From assembly GCA_030018455.1 (NCBI GenBank), contig JASEFU010000002.1, forward strand, positions 205,480 to 269,479: a DNA stretch of 64,000 nt. Direction: 5' to 3'. The position numbers were made by a program, and so were the translations under genes. Under the pieces are notes generated by a model. The model did no database searches and had not been told where the DNA came from. It worked only from the letters and a program-made list of their open reading frames with translations. Positions 54,332 to 63,180 of this stretch are shown here, piece after piece. Position 1 is the first letter of the stretch; every line of letters begins with the position of its first letter. The DNA comes from Dehalococcoidia bacterium (lineage in GTDB: Bacteria; Chloroflexota; Dehalococcoidia; DSTF01; JALHUB01).

Positions 54332-55096
54332 CTATTGAAAGGAGATCGTATCTCCGAACCGCAGGTCGACGGCGTGGACCTCTAATCCTTCCTTGCGCGC
54401 TTTCTCCAGCAACACGTAGAGGGCGCTTACCTTGTAGTCGAGGTCGCGGCCGTCGCCGAAGGTGGCGCGCACGCCGCCTTCCAGAATCACGGTGAGGCCG
54501 CTCCCGTCGCTGTACTCCAGGCCGGTGACCGCGCGCCCCAGGGAGCGCGGGCTAGATTTGATGAGTTCTTTCGCGAGGGCGACGGCGTTCGGGTCGATGC
54601 GCTCCCCCGGAAGCCAGCGCCGCTCGCTATCGATGTGCACTATCGTCGGCGCCTCCTCAGGCGGGCGGGTGTTGTCGAGGACAAATCCCTCGTCGTCGAT
54701 GACGTAAAGCTGGTCCTTCACCTGCCAGTAGCCCCAGGGCTGGCGCTCCTGCACCCTAAGCACCGCCTTGCCCGGCCAGCGCCGTTCCACCGATACGTCC
54801 TTGACCATCGGCAGCGCCTTCAGCCGCGTTTCTGCTCCGGCAGAATCGAGAAGGAATAGCATCTGCCCCTTGAGGCCCGACGCCTCGGCGAGGAGCGCCG
54901 GGTCGATGGTCTGCGCGCCCACCACTTCGACCTGCGTCACCTTCAGCAGCGGCGACTGGCAGGCGAACCAGCCGAGCGCCGTCACCGCAGCGAGCAGCGG
55001 GAGGAGCAGCAGGGCGCGCCACAGGCGTCTGTGACTGCCCTGGCCGTCGCGCGGCGCGGGCCGCCGCCGTCGCTGCTGATAGCTATAGCGACGCAA
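54332..55096 (-). CDS. ftsQ: cell division protein FtsQ
   Basis: 254 residues from TTG at 55096, which has AAGGAGGG directly upstream inside the ddl end. Basic N-terminus (RRYSYQQRRRRP), one membrane helix (ALLLLPLLAAVTALGWFAC), POTRA domain (LLKVTQVEVVGAQTIDPALLAEASGL) and FtsQ/DivIB domain (VERRWPGKAVLRVQERQPWGYW). An ATG at 55159 would overlap ddl by 77 bases and adds a non-family stretch. Confidence 0.9.
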   Translation of the reverse strand: MRRYSYQQRRRRPAPRDGQGSHRRLWRALLLLPLLAAVTALGWFACQSPLLKVTQVEVVGAQTIDPALLAEASGLKGQMLFLLDSAGAETRLKALPMVKDVSVERRWPGKAVLRVQERQPWGYWQVKDQLYVIDDEGFVLDNTRPPEEAPTIVHIDSERRWLPGERIDPNAVALAKELIKSSPRSLGRAVTGLEYSDGSGLTVILEGGVRATFGDGRDLDYKVSALYVLLEKARKEGLEVHAVDLRFGDTISFQ

Positions 55097-56162
55097 GCTC
55101 CCTCCTTCGCCGGAAGCGTTCCATGCCCAGCTCGACCAGCCGGGTGATGAGCCCCGCATACGAAAGCCCCGCCTCCTGCCACAGGCGCGGGTACATGCTG
55201 CCGGGAGTGAAGCCCGGTACTGTGTTCAACTCGTCGATGTAGAGCTGGCCCGCGGGCGTCAGGAAGCAGTCGACGCGCGCCATCCCCGAGCAGTCGATTG
55301 CCCGATAGGCGGCGACGGCGGTCTCCTGGATGCGCGCCGTCAAATCGGGCGGGAGCCGGGCGGGCGCTATCAGCTCTGTCGAGCCGTCGAGGTACTTCGC
55401 CTCGTAGTCGTAGAACTCGCGCTGGTAGCGGATCTCGCCCAGCGGCGACGCCTCCGGCTCGTCGTTCCCCAGCACAGCGCACTCGATCTCGCGGCACTCC
55501 ACCCCCTGCTCGATTATTAGCTTGCGGTCGTAGCGCAACGCCTCGAGCACGGAGTCGGCGAGGTCTTCGCGGGAACGCACCTTGCTTATGCCGACGCTGC
55601 TGCCGCCGTTGCACGGCTTCACGAAGACGGGGTAAGAGAGGACGCTCTCGACCTCGGCCGCGACTGCCTTCGGCTCCCGCTCCCACCGCGTCTCCGTCAC
55701 GACGACGTAGTCGACGACGGGGAGCCCGGAGGCCCGGAGCAGCCCCTTCATGAATGCTTTGTCGAGGCCGACGGCGCTCGCGCCCACTCCAGCGCCGACG
55801 TACGGGATCTCCGCTAGCTCCAGCAGGCCCTGTAGCGTCCCGTCTTCGCCGCCGGGGCCGTGAATGAGGGGGAACGCCACATCGATGTCGCGCAGCACGG
55901 CGAGCGCCTGCGGCCTCGCCAGCAGCCCCCGCGACTCGCCGAGGCGGAGCGTCTTGCGGTAGGGCTCCGACGGCTCGTCAAGCTGCGCCTGCGTCTCCGA
56001 CGGCGTGAGCCAGGCGCCCGCTTTGGTGACGCCGATGGGCGCCACTTCGAAGCGTTCCCTGTCTGCCGCCGCCATCACGTGCTGCGCCGACACCACCGAC
56101 ACCTCGTGCTCGCCGGAGGCCCCGCCGAATATGACGCCCAGGCGAGTCTTTCGCGCCGTCAT
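55083..56162 (-). CDS. ddl: D-alanine--D-alanine ligase
   Basis: 359 residues, ATP-grasp. LGVIFGGASGEHEVSVVSA, PLIHGPGGEDGTLQGLLE, PVFVKPCNGGSSVGISK, ARVDCFLT and DELNTVPGFTPGSMYPRL give the ATP, Mg and D-Ala sites. Makes the D-Ala-D-Ala end of the peptide stem. Its 3' end overlaps the ftsQ start. Confidence 0.96.
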   Translation of the reverse strand: MTARKTRLGVIFGGASGEHEVSVVSAQHVMAAADRERFEVAPIGVTKAGAWLTPSETQAQLDEPSEPYRKTLRLGESRGLLARPQALAVLRDIDVAFPLIHGPGGEDGTLQGLLELAEIPYVGAGVGASAVGLDKAFMKGLLRASGLPVVDYVVVTETRWEREPKAVAAEVESVLSYPVFVKPCNGGSSVGISKVRSREDLADSVLEALRYDRKLIIEQGVECREIECAVLGNDEPEASPLGEIRYQREFYDYEAKYLDGSTELIAPARLPPDLTARIQETAVAAYRAIDCSGMARVDCFLTPAGQLYIDELNTVPGFTPGSMYPRLWQEAGLSYAGLITRLVELGMERFRRRRELASL

Positions 56163-56163
56163 G

Positions 56164-57087
56164 TCAGAAACCCTCTCCCACCAGCGCCACCTCCGGTTGC
56201 AGTTTGACGGCGAACTCAGCCAGCACGCGCTCCTGCGCCAGCTCCATCAGCGCCTTGACGTCGGATGCGCGCGCCTTGCCGACGTTCAGAATGAAGTTCG
56301 GGTGTTTCTCCGAGATTTCGGCGTCTCCGATGCGATAGCCGCGCAGCCCCACCTGGTCGATCAGCCACCAGGCGGGGTACTCACGCGTGTTCTTGAATAT
56401 GGAGCCGGCGCTGCGGCCCCGCGGCTGCGATTCCGACCGGCTCCTGTCGAACTCCCGCATCTGGCGCACGAGGTCATCGGGATCGCCGGGGAAGAGGCCG
56501 ATCTCGGCCCAGAGGATCACCTGCCCGGCGAAGAGCCGTCGGGTAAAGGCGCTCTCGCGGTAGCCGAGGCCGAGGTCGGCGGCGCTGAGGATGTGTCCCC
56601 TTCCCCGCGCGTCGACCATGCCCACGCGTTTGAGCACGTCGGCAAGCGAGCACTCGTAGGCGCCGGCGTTGTAGACTACGGCGCCGCCGATAGTGCCTGG
56701 AATGCCGCCCGCCCATTCGAGGCCGCTGAAGCCTTTGGCCGAGAGGTCGCGGGCGAGCTTCGCCAGGGGCATTCCGGACTCGATCCGGAATACGCTTCTG
56801 CCGTTACTGCTCGCTTTCGGCCCCTGGACCTGTCGCGCCCTGTTTTCAGCCGTTACGCCGCGTATCCCAAGCTCGCCGACGAGGATGTTGCTGCCGGCGC
56901 CCAGTATGAACAGGGGAGTGTCATGGCGGTGGCAGAGAGCGACCAGGCGCCGGAGACGCCTTGCGCTGTCGACCGTGACGAACGCGTCGGCGGGGCCGCC
57001 GATGCCGAAAGTGGTGTGGCGCGATAGGGGCTCGTCCAGCCGGACTTCGCCTATCCTGCGCAACGCCGCGATCAACTTCTCGTCCAT
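56164..57087 (-). CDS. murB: UDP-N-acetylenolpyruvoylglucosamine reductase MurB
   Basis: 307 residues. FAD-binding SRHTTFGIGGPADAFV and LGAGSNILVG, then GLEWAGGIPGTIGGAVVYNAGAYECSLADVL, and GSIFKNT with the active-site Ser. Type II-like length. Second step of UDP-MurNAc formation. One base separates it from ddl. Confidence 0.95.
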   Translation of the reverse strand: MDEKLIAALRRIGEVRLDEPLSRHTTFGIGGPADAFVTVDSARRLRRLVALCHRHDTPLFILGAGSNILVGELGIRGVTAENRARQVQGPKASSNGRSVFRIESGMPLAKLARDLSAKGFSGLEWAGGIPGTIGGAVVYNAGAYECSLADVLKRVGMVDARGRGHILSAADLGLGYRESAFTRRLFAGQVILWAEIGLFPGDPDDLVRQMREFDRSRSESQPRGRSAGSIFKNTREYPAWWLIDQVGLRGYRIGDAEISEKHPNFILNVGKARASDVKALMELAQERVLAEFAVKLQPEVALVGEGF

Positions 57088-57090
57088 GAG

Positions 57091-58518
57091 CTAGGGATGC
57101 GTCCTTTCCTTCTCCCGGAGCCGTTGCAGCACCAGCGGGCCGACGCGGTCGACGTCGCCGGCGCCGATGGTGAAGAAGACATCGCCTTCGCGGAGTGCCT
57201 TCGCCGCCTCATCCGCCGCCTCCTCGAAGGTGGCGACGTAGCGCGCCTTCGGCTTGACCACCTGCCTCGCCAGCTCAGCGGCGTCGATCCCCTCGGCGAT
57301 GGCCTCGCGGGCGGCGTAGGTCTCGAGGATGAACAGACGGTGCAGCCCGTGGAAGCAGGCGCGGAACTCCTCGAGCAGGTAGAGCGTGCGGCTGTAGGTG
57401 TGGGGCTGGAAGACGGCTATGAGGCGCCGCTTAGGGAAGCGCTCGCGGGCGGCGGCGATGGTGGCCCTGATTTCTGTCGGGTGGTGGGCGTAGTCGTCCA
57501 TCACGGTGACGCCCGCCGCCTCTCCCACGAGCTGGAAGCGGCGTCCGGCGCCCCGGAACTCGCGCACCGCTTTCTGCATCACCGCCAGGGGCACGCCCGC
57601 GTAATGTCCGACGGCGATGGCCGCCAGGGCGTTGCTGACGTTGTGGCGGCCGGGTATCCGGAGGTGGAACTCGCCGTAGGGGCGACCCTCGTGGCCCACC
57701 AGGAACTCGTGCTCTCCTCCCGGTAGTTTGCCCAGGTGGGAGACGACCCAATCGACAGGCGTCTTCAGCCCGTAGAACTCGACCTGCGAGGTCTGGAGCG
57801 GCAGCGGCGGTGATTTGCCGCGGCCGAGCATCTCGGCGGTTACAGGGTCGTCGGCGCAGGCGATGATACGGCCCTGCGGGGGTACGTTCTTGAGGAACTG
57901 CGCGAAGGCCGACTTCAGTTCGTCGAAGGTGCCGTAGAAGTCGAGGTGGTCGGGCTCGATATTGGTGACGACGGCGGTCTCCGGCTCGTAGCTCAGGAAA
58001 GCGGCGTCGAACTCGTCGGCCTCGACGACGATATGGGGGCCGTCGCCGGCGCGGGAGTTCGTCGCCAGGTTAACGACGTCGCCGCCGACGAGGAACGTGG
58101 GTGAGAGGCCGGCCTCGACGAGCATCAGCGACACGAGGGAGGTGGTCGTCGTCTTGCCGTGCGTGCCGGCGATAGCGATCGAGCGCTTTCCTTCCATCAG
58201 GCGCGCGACCATGTCCGCACGTTTGACGACGGGGATGCCGCGGCGCCGCGCCTCGTTGATCTCCGGGTTGTCTTTCGTCGCCGCGGACGTGGTGACGACA
58301 AGCTCGGCGTTGTCCACATACTCGGCGCTGTGCCCCTCGTGGACAGCGGCGCCGCGGGCGGCAAGACGCTCGGTGAGCGCGGAGAGACGGAGGTCGGAGC
58401 CGCTGATCTCGTGGCCCCGCGTGAGCAGGATATCGGCGATAGCGGACATGTGCACGCCGCCGATGCCGACGAGGTGGATCCGTCGCGGGATGGGCCGGCT
58501 GACGCTTGGCTCCGTCAT
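57091..58518 (-). CDS. murC: UDP-N-acetylmuramate--L-alanine ligase MurC
   Basis: 475 residues. HLVGIGGVHMSAIADILL N-terminal domain, IAGTHGKTTTTSLVSLML P-loop, VVEADEFDAAFLSYEPETAVVTNIEPDHLD, HPTEIRATIAAARERFP. Adds L-Ala to UDP-MurNAc. ATG overlaps the murG stop (ATGA). Confidence 0.97.
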   Translation of the reverse strand: MTEPSVSRPIPRRIHLVGIGGVHMSAIADILLTRGHEISGSDLRLSALTERLAARGAAVHEGHSAEYVDNAELVVTTSAATKDNPEINEARRRGIPVVKRADMVARLMEGKRSIAIAGTHGKTTTTSLVSLMLVEAGLSPTFLVGGDVVNLATNSRAGDGPHIVVEADEFDAAFLSYEPETAVVTNIEPDHLDFYGTFDELKSAFAQFLKNVPPQGRIIACADDPVTAEMLGRGKSPPLPLQTSQVEFYGLKTPVDWVVSHLGKLPGGEHEFLVGHEGRPYGEFHLRIPGRHNVSNALAAIAVGHYAGVPLAVMQKAVREFRGAGRRFQLVGEAAGVTVMDDYAHHPTEIRATIAAARERFPKRRLIAVFQPHTYSRTLYLLEEFRACFHGLHRLFILETYAAREAIAEGIDAAELARQVVKPKARYVATFEEAADEAAKALREGDVFFTIGAGDVDRVGPLVLQRLREKERTHP

Positions 58519-59621
58519 CGCTTCCGCTTCTCTTGCGCGATCTCGATCAGCAGATCGGCTATGCGTTCGGCGGCGTCCGGCTGCGCCAGGCTGCGCGCCG
58601 CCTGCGACATCTTCTTCAGGCGGTCCTCGTCGTTGAGGAGCCGTTCAATTTCTTCCTTCGCCAGCGCGAGGTGGCTGTTCGTCAATGTGAGCGCCGCGCC
58701 TTTCTCGCTGAGGTAGCGGGCGTTCTCCTTCTGGTCGGAGAAGGGGCCGGGGATGAGGACGGCCGGCAGTCCGAGGGCGGGCAGCTCGCCGAGGGTCGAG
58801 GCGCCGGCGCGGGTAAGGGCGAGGTCGGCGGCGGCCATCGCCCAGGGCATCTCGTCGCGCAGATAGCGGTAAAGGTGGTAGCGGCCGGCGAGTTCGGGGG
58901 GCAGTTTGTCGCGCAGGCCGGCGAGCCAGGTGTAATCGGAATCACCGGAGATGTGGATGACTTGACATAACGCCACTAGCTGCGGGAGGTGCTCGGCGGC
59001 CATCTTGTTGATGCTGTGAGCGCCCTGGCTGCCGCCGGCGATCAGAAGCGTCTTGCGTGCGGCATCGAGGCCGAGGCGCTCGTAGGCCTCCTCTCGGGCG
59101 GCCGCGGTGAACGCTTTGCGCACCGGATAGCCGGTGACGCGCGTCTTTCCGGCGGGGAGATAGGGGAGCGAGGCCTCATTCGTGACGGCGATGACGCGGG
59201 CGAGACGGCCCATCAGACGCACGGCCCATCCCGGACGTATATCGGGCAGGTAGACGAGAAGGGGACGACCTGAAAGCTTTGCGGCGATGGCGACGGGGAC
59301 GCTGGCGTAGCCGCCGGTGGCGAACACGACGTGGGGCCGGAAGCGCTTGAGGAGCCGGCGGGCTTCGAGGGTGCCGAGAGAGAGGTTGAAGACGCTGCGC
59401 ATGAACTGCCAGGGGGAGCGGCCGCGAAGGGCGCCCGCCCGCACCGTCCGAAACGGCACGATCTCCGACGTCATGAGTTCTTCATCGAGCCGCCCCCGAA
59501 TGCCGATGTACAGCAGTTCTAGGGGGCCGTTGCCGGAAAAGCGTTGCTGCAGGGCGGCGGCCACCGCCAGGGCAGGGTAGACGTGACCGCCGGTCCCTCC
59601 GCCGGAAAGCACTACTCTCAT
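58515..59621 (-). CDS. murG: MurG, lipid II-forming glycosyltransferase
   Basis: 368 residues from MRVVLSGGGTGGHVYPALAVAAALQQ; GAGGGAG precedes this ATG. GGTGGH loop, DIRPGWAVRLMGRLA, IAGGSQGAHSINK and LALTRAGASTLGELPALGLPAVLIP for UDP-GlcNAc binding. Makes lipid II on the inner membrane face. ATG overlaps the ftsW stop; a longer upstream frame is ftsW sequence out of frame. Confidence 0.96.
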   Translation of the reverse strand: MRVVLSGGGTGGHVYPALAVAAALQQRFSGNGPLELLYIGIRGRLDEELMTSEIVPFRTVRAGALRGRSPWQFMRSVFNLSLGTLEARRLLKRFRPHVVFATGGYASVPVAIAAKLSGRPLLVYLPDIRPGWAVRLMGRLARVIAVTNEASLPYLPAGKTRVTGYPVRKAFTAAAREEAYERLGLDAARKTLLIAGGSQGAHSINKMAAEHLPQLVALCQVIHISGDSDYTWLAGLRDKLPPELAGRYHLYRYLRDEMPWAMAAADLALTRAGASTLGELPALGLPAVLIPGPFSDQKENARYLSEKGAALTLTNSHLALAKEEIERLLNDEDRLKKMSQAARSLAQPDAAERIADLLIEIAQEKRKR

Positions 59622-60802
59622 GCCGGCTCCCTCTCTGGTTCGCGCCTGACCGCTGGCCGCGGGACCCGTTCCCTCTGTCGCGCCTGTCGCTTTCCGTACC
59701 TCGAGACACTGAGCAATATGCCAACGCCGGCGAGCATCGCCGCGAGGGCGGAGCCGCCGAAGCTCAGGAAGGGCAGGGGAATGCCGGTCATGGGTATCGT
59801 CCTCGTTATGCCGCCGATGTTGATCAGCGCCTGGTAGGCAATCCACGTGGTGATCCCCACGGCGAGTAGGGCGCCGAAGTTGTCGGGGGCGTTCACCATC
59901 ACCCGAATGCCGCGGTAAACAAGGAGCGCGAAGAGGACGATGACGAAGGTGGCGCCGATGAAGCCCATCTCTTCGCCAATGACTGCGAAGATGCCGTCGG
60001 TGTGGGCGCTCGGTATGTAGAAGAACTTCTGACGGCTGGCGCCGATCCCCAGGCCGCTGATGCCGCCGCTGCCGAGGGCGATGAGAAGCTGGAGGATGTG
60101 GAAGCCGCGCCCGGCGGGGTCATCCTCGGCGGAGATGAATGCGAATATGCGGTCCATTCGATACCCGCCGCTGAGCACGAGGAAGCTGGCGGTGACGCCG
60201 CCGATGGACAAGAGCGTGAAAAGATGGGTTAGAGCGCCGCCGGCGATGAAGAAGAGGGTCACGGTTGTCAGGACGATGATGATGGTGGTGCCCATATCGG
60301 GCTCGGCCATGACGAGTCCGGCGACCATTCCCACCATGATGACGAAAGGCAGGAAGCCGGTGAGGAAGCTCCGGAGCTTGAGTTGCCTGCTGGAAAGCCA
60401 GGCGGAGACGTAGATGATGAGAGCGAGCTTGGCGAACTCGCTCGGCTGGATAGGCGGTAGCGGCCCGAGCGCGATCCAGCGTTGCGCACCATACCTCTCG
60501 ACGCCGGTTCCGGGGACGAGGACGGCGGCGAGCCCGATTAGCGCTCCGAGCATGAGCAAAGGGCTGACGGCGCGCAGCCGGTGATAGTCCATCCGCATGA
60601 AGGCGATAAGCAAGGCGGCGCCGATTACGGCCCATATGGCCTGACGGGTGACGAAGTAGTAGGGGTTGTCGTATTCGAGGCTGCCGAGGGCGAAGCTGGC
60701 GCTGTACACGGTGATAAGGCCCAGCACGACCAGTATCAGCACGAGGCTGATGATGACCGAGTCGGGCTGGCCGGCGCGCAGGCGAGTAGTCTCGGCGGTT
60801 AT
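59618..60802 (-). CDS. ftsW: FtsW, septal peptidoglycan polymerase
   Basis: SEDS-family glycosyltransferase for division, about 394 residues. QRWIALGPLPPIQPSEFAKLALI, MAEPDMGTTIII, GEEMGFIGATFVI, IPMTGIPLPFLSFGGSALA are family blocks; the tail is basic. The first ordinary start, GTG at 60742, falls inside the first membrane helix. The 20 residues before it (ITAETTRLRAGQPDSVIISL) are family-like, and AGGAGG (60812-60817) lies 9 bases before an ATA at 60802 that overlaps the murD stop. I place the start there. Confidence 0.9.
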   Translation of the reverse strand: MTAETTRLRAGQPDSVIISLVLILVVLGLITVYSASFALGSLEYDNPYYFVTRQAIWAVIGAALLIAFMRMDYHRLRAVSPLLMLGALIGLAAVLVPGTGVERYGAQRWIALGPLPPIQPSEFAKLALIIYVSAWLSSRQLKLRSFLTGFLPFVIMVGMVAGLVMAEPDMGTTIIIVLTTVTLFFIAGGALTHLFTLLSIGGVTASFLVLSGGYRMDRIFAFISAEDDPAGRGFHILQLLIALGSGGISGLGIGASRQKFFYIPSAHTDGIFAVIGEEMGFIGATFVIVLFALLVYRGIRVMVNAPDNFGALLAVGITTWIAYQALINIGGITRTIPMTGIPLPFLSFGGSALAAMLAGVGILLSVSRYGKRQARQRERVPRPAVRREPEREPA

Positions 60803-62205
60803 GGCTGCTGCCCTCCTTGCCGTGCGAGTTCGAGAACGAGGCGGCGGAAGTGCTCGCCGCGTTCCTCAAAGTTGTCGTAGGCGTCGAAGCTGGTAGAGGC
60901 GGGCGACAGCAGGACGACGTCGCCGGCTTTGGCGGCGGCGCGGGCCGCCGCGACCGCTTCCTCCAGGGATGCGACGCTCTCCATGTGCAGCGCTTTCTCG
61001 GGGGCGACGACCTCGCCCGCGGCCCGCGCCGCCGCCACCAGCGTCTCCCTCGCCTCCCCGAAGAACACCGCCGCTCGGCATCGACGCCGCATCTCTCTCA
61101 TCATCTCCTCCAGCGGCAGATGCTTCTCGCGACCCCCCAGCAGCAGCACCAGCGGCTCCTTGAACGACCGCATCCCTGCCAGCGTCCGCTCCGGCGTCGT
61201 CGCGATGCTATCGTTGTAGTAGCGCACGCCGTCGATCTCCGCCACGAACTCCAGCCGGTGCGGGACGGCCTTGAAGTCGCGCACCGCTTTCGCGATATCC
61301 CGTGCGTCGACCCCGGCTTCGGAGGCCACCGCCGTCGCGGCGAGCACGTTGGACACGTTGTGCTCGCCTCGCAGCGGTATGTCGCCGACAGCCATCACCC
61401 GCTCCTCGCGGCCGCCGGCGCGCCGGACGACCTGCCCGTCGCGCGTGAACGCCCCGTCGCCCTCGAAACCGCCCCGCAGGCCGAAGCGCACGACCTTCCC
61501 CCGCGCCTTCGACGCCATGAGCCGGCTCTGCTCATCGTCGTGGTTCATCACGGCAACGTCGTCGCCGGTCTGATAGCGCAGGATGTTCTCCTTCAGCGCC
61601 AGGTACTCCGGCCAGCTATACTGGTCGAGGTGGTTAGGCGTGACGTTAAGCACGCAGGCTATGTGCGGGCTCTTCCCCGCCAGCTCGAGTTGGGTGTGGC
61701 TCATCTCCAACACCACCAGCGTGTCGGGCGTGATCTCATCCAGCAGCGCCAGCAGGCCCACGCCGATGTTTCCGCCCACAACGTGACGCTTCCCTGCTGC
61801 CGCCAGAATTGCCCCCGCCAGGCTCGTCACTGTTGTCTTGCCGCTGCTGCCCGTGACGCCGATGACCGGCCCCGGACACAGCTCCAGGAAGAGCCGCGTC
61901 ATCGAGCTCAGGGGCACGCCCTTCTCTCGGGCGGCCGCGAGCGCCGGTATGCGCAGCGGCACCCCCTGCGAGACGAACACGATATCGGCCGCGACGGTGT
62001 CCGCGGGGTCGTTGGCACCGAGGGCGAGCCTTACGGGCAGGCCGTCGAGCTCACGCAGGCGTGGCGCCAGCCGGTCGGCCGTCCTGACGTCGCTTACGGT
62101 GACGTCGGCGCCCTGGAACACGAGGTATCGCGCCAGGTCCACGCCCTCGATGCCCAGCCCCACCACCGTCACCTTCTTGCCCCTGAGTTCCGGTTTATCT
62201 GTCAT
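60799..62205 (-). CDS. murD: UDP-N-acetylmuramoylalanine--D-glutamate ligase MurD
   Basis: 468 residues. VTVVGLGIEGVDLARYL, VTGSSGKTTVTSLAGAIL P-loop, VLNVTPNHLDQY, HRLEFVAEIDGVRYYNDSIATTPE and LLLGGREKHL. Adds D-Glu to UDP-MurNAc-L-Ala. Ten bases after mraY. Confidence 0.96.
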   Translation of the reverse strand: MTDKPELRGKKVTVVGLGIEGVDLARYLVFQGADVTVSDVRTADRLAPRLRELDGLPVRLALGANDPADTVAADIVFVSQGVPLRIPALAAAREKGVPLSSMTRLFLELCPGPVIGVTGSSGKTTVTSLAGAILAAAGKRHVVGGNIGVGLLALLDEITPDTLVVLEMSHTQLELAGKSPHIACVLNVTPNHLDQYSWPEYLALKENILRYQTGDDVAVMNHDDEQSRLMASKARGKVVRFGLRGGFEGDGAFTRDGQVVRRAGGREERVMAVGDIPLRGEHNVSNVLAATAVASEAGVDARDIAKAVRDFKAVPHRLEFVAEIDGVRYYNDSIATTPERTLAGMRSFKEPLVLLLGGREKHLPLEEMMREMRRRCRAAVFFGEARETLVAAARAAGEVVAPEKALHMESVASLEEAVAAARAAAKAGDVVLLSPASTSFDAYDNFEERGEHFRRLVLELARQGGQQP

Positions 62206-62215
62206 AGCATTTTAA

Positions 62216-63178
62216 CTAATCTGTCAAGGCCAGCGCTATACCTAACAGGCCTCCAACCATGCCAATTAACCAGAATCTTGTGACGATCTGCGGCTCCGAC
62301 CAGCCCATAAGCTCGAAGTGATGGTGCAGCGGCGTCATCCGGAAGATGCGCTTCCCGCCGCTCAGCCGGAAATAGGCGATCTGGATCAGCGTGGCCGCGC
62401 CCTCGAGCACGAAGACGACGCCCACGACAGGCAACAGCAGCCACCAGCCGGTCATCAACGCCACCACCGCCAGCGTCGAGCCGAGCGCCAGCGCTCCCGT
62501 GTCGCCCATGAACAGCCGGGCGGGATGGGCGTTGTACCAGAGAAATCCCAGCGTCGCCCCGACGACCGTGAGGCAGAAGGTGGCGAGAAAGTCCTGCTCC
62601 TGGAGGAAGGCGATGACCCCGTAGACCGCGAACGCGAGCGCGGTCGTGCCGCCTGCCAGCGCATCGAGCCCGTCGGTGATTGCCACGGCGCTTGTGGTCA
62701 CAAGAAAGATCACCACCGCCGTGGGAATGTACCAGAGCCCCATGTTGTACTTGCCGAGCGCGGGCACGTTGATACTTTGCGCTTCGAGCCCGTAATAGAG
62801 CACGAGCGCCGCGCTCAGTCCCAGCGCCAGCAGCAGCCCCACTTTCAGCCGTTTGTTCAGCCCCCGACCGTCGCCGCGCCCTTCCAGCGTGAGAAAGTCA
62901 TCGATAAGTCCCAGGGTGCCGGTAGCGACGATGATGCCGAGAGGAAGAAAGATCGATAGCTTATCGAAAAGGTTCGTCGGCGCCGTCACCAGGAAGACCG
63001 TCCCGAAGATCAGTAGCCCGCCCATTGTCGGAGTACCCGCCTTCACGGCGTGCGATGCCGGCCCGAGGGCGGAGATACGCTTCCCCCAGTTGCGGCCGCC
63101 CAGGAAGTTGACGACCCAGTGTCCGGCGATGACCGACACCACGAACGCGGACGCTCCGACAAACAGCGCGTATACCAT
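62216..63178 (-). CDS. mraY: MraY, phospho-MurNAc-pentapeptide translocase
   Basis: 320 residues, about ten membrane helices. AGTPTMGGLLIFG, FLTLEGRGDGRGLNKRLKVG, AITDGLDALAGGTTAL, FLWYNAHPARLFMGDTGALALG with the Asp ligands, and MTPLHHHFELMGWSEPQIVTRFW with the HHH motif. Attaches phospho-MurNAc-pentapeptide to undecaprenyl phosphate, giving lipid I. Confidence 0.97.
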   Translation of the reverse strand: MVYALFVGASAFVVSVIAGHWVVNFLGGRNWGKRISALGPASHAVKAGTPTMGGLLIFGTVFLVTAPTNLFDKLSIFLPLGIIVATGTLGLIDDFLTLEGRGDGRGLNKRLKVGLLLALGLSAALVLYYGLEAQSINVPALGKYNMGLWYIPTAVVIFLVTTSAVAITDGLDALAGGTTALAFAVYGVIAFLQEQDFLATFCLTVVGATLGFLWYNAHPARLFMGDTGALALGSTLAVVALMTGWWLLLPVVGVVFVLEGAATLIQIAYFRLSGGKRIFRMTPLHHHFELMGWSEPQIVTRFWLIGMVGGLLGIALALTD

Positions 63179-63180
63179 GT

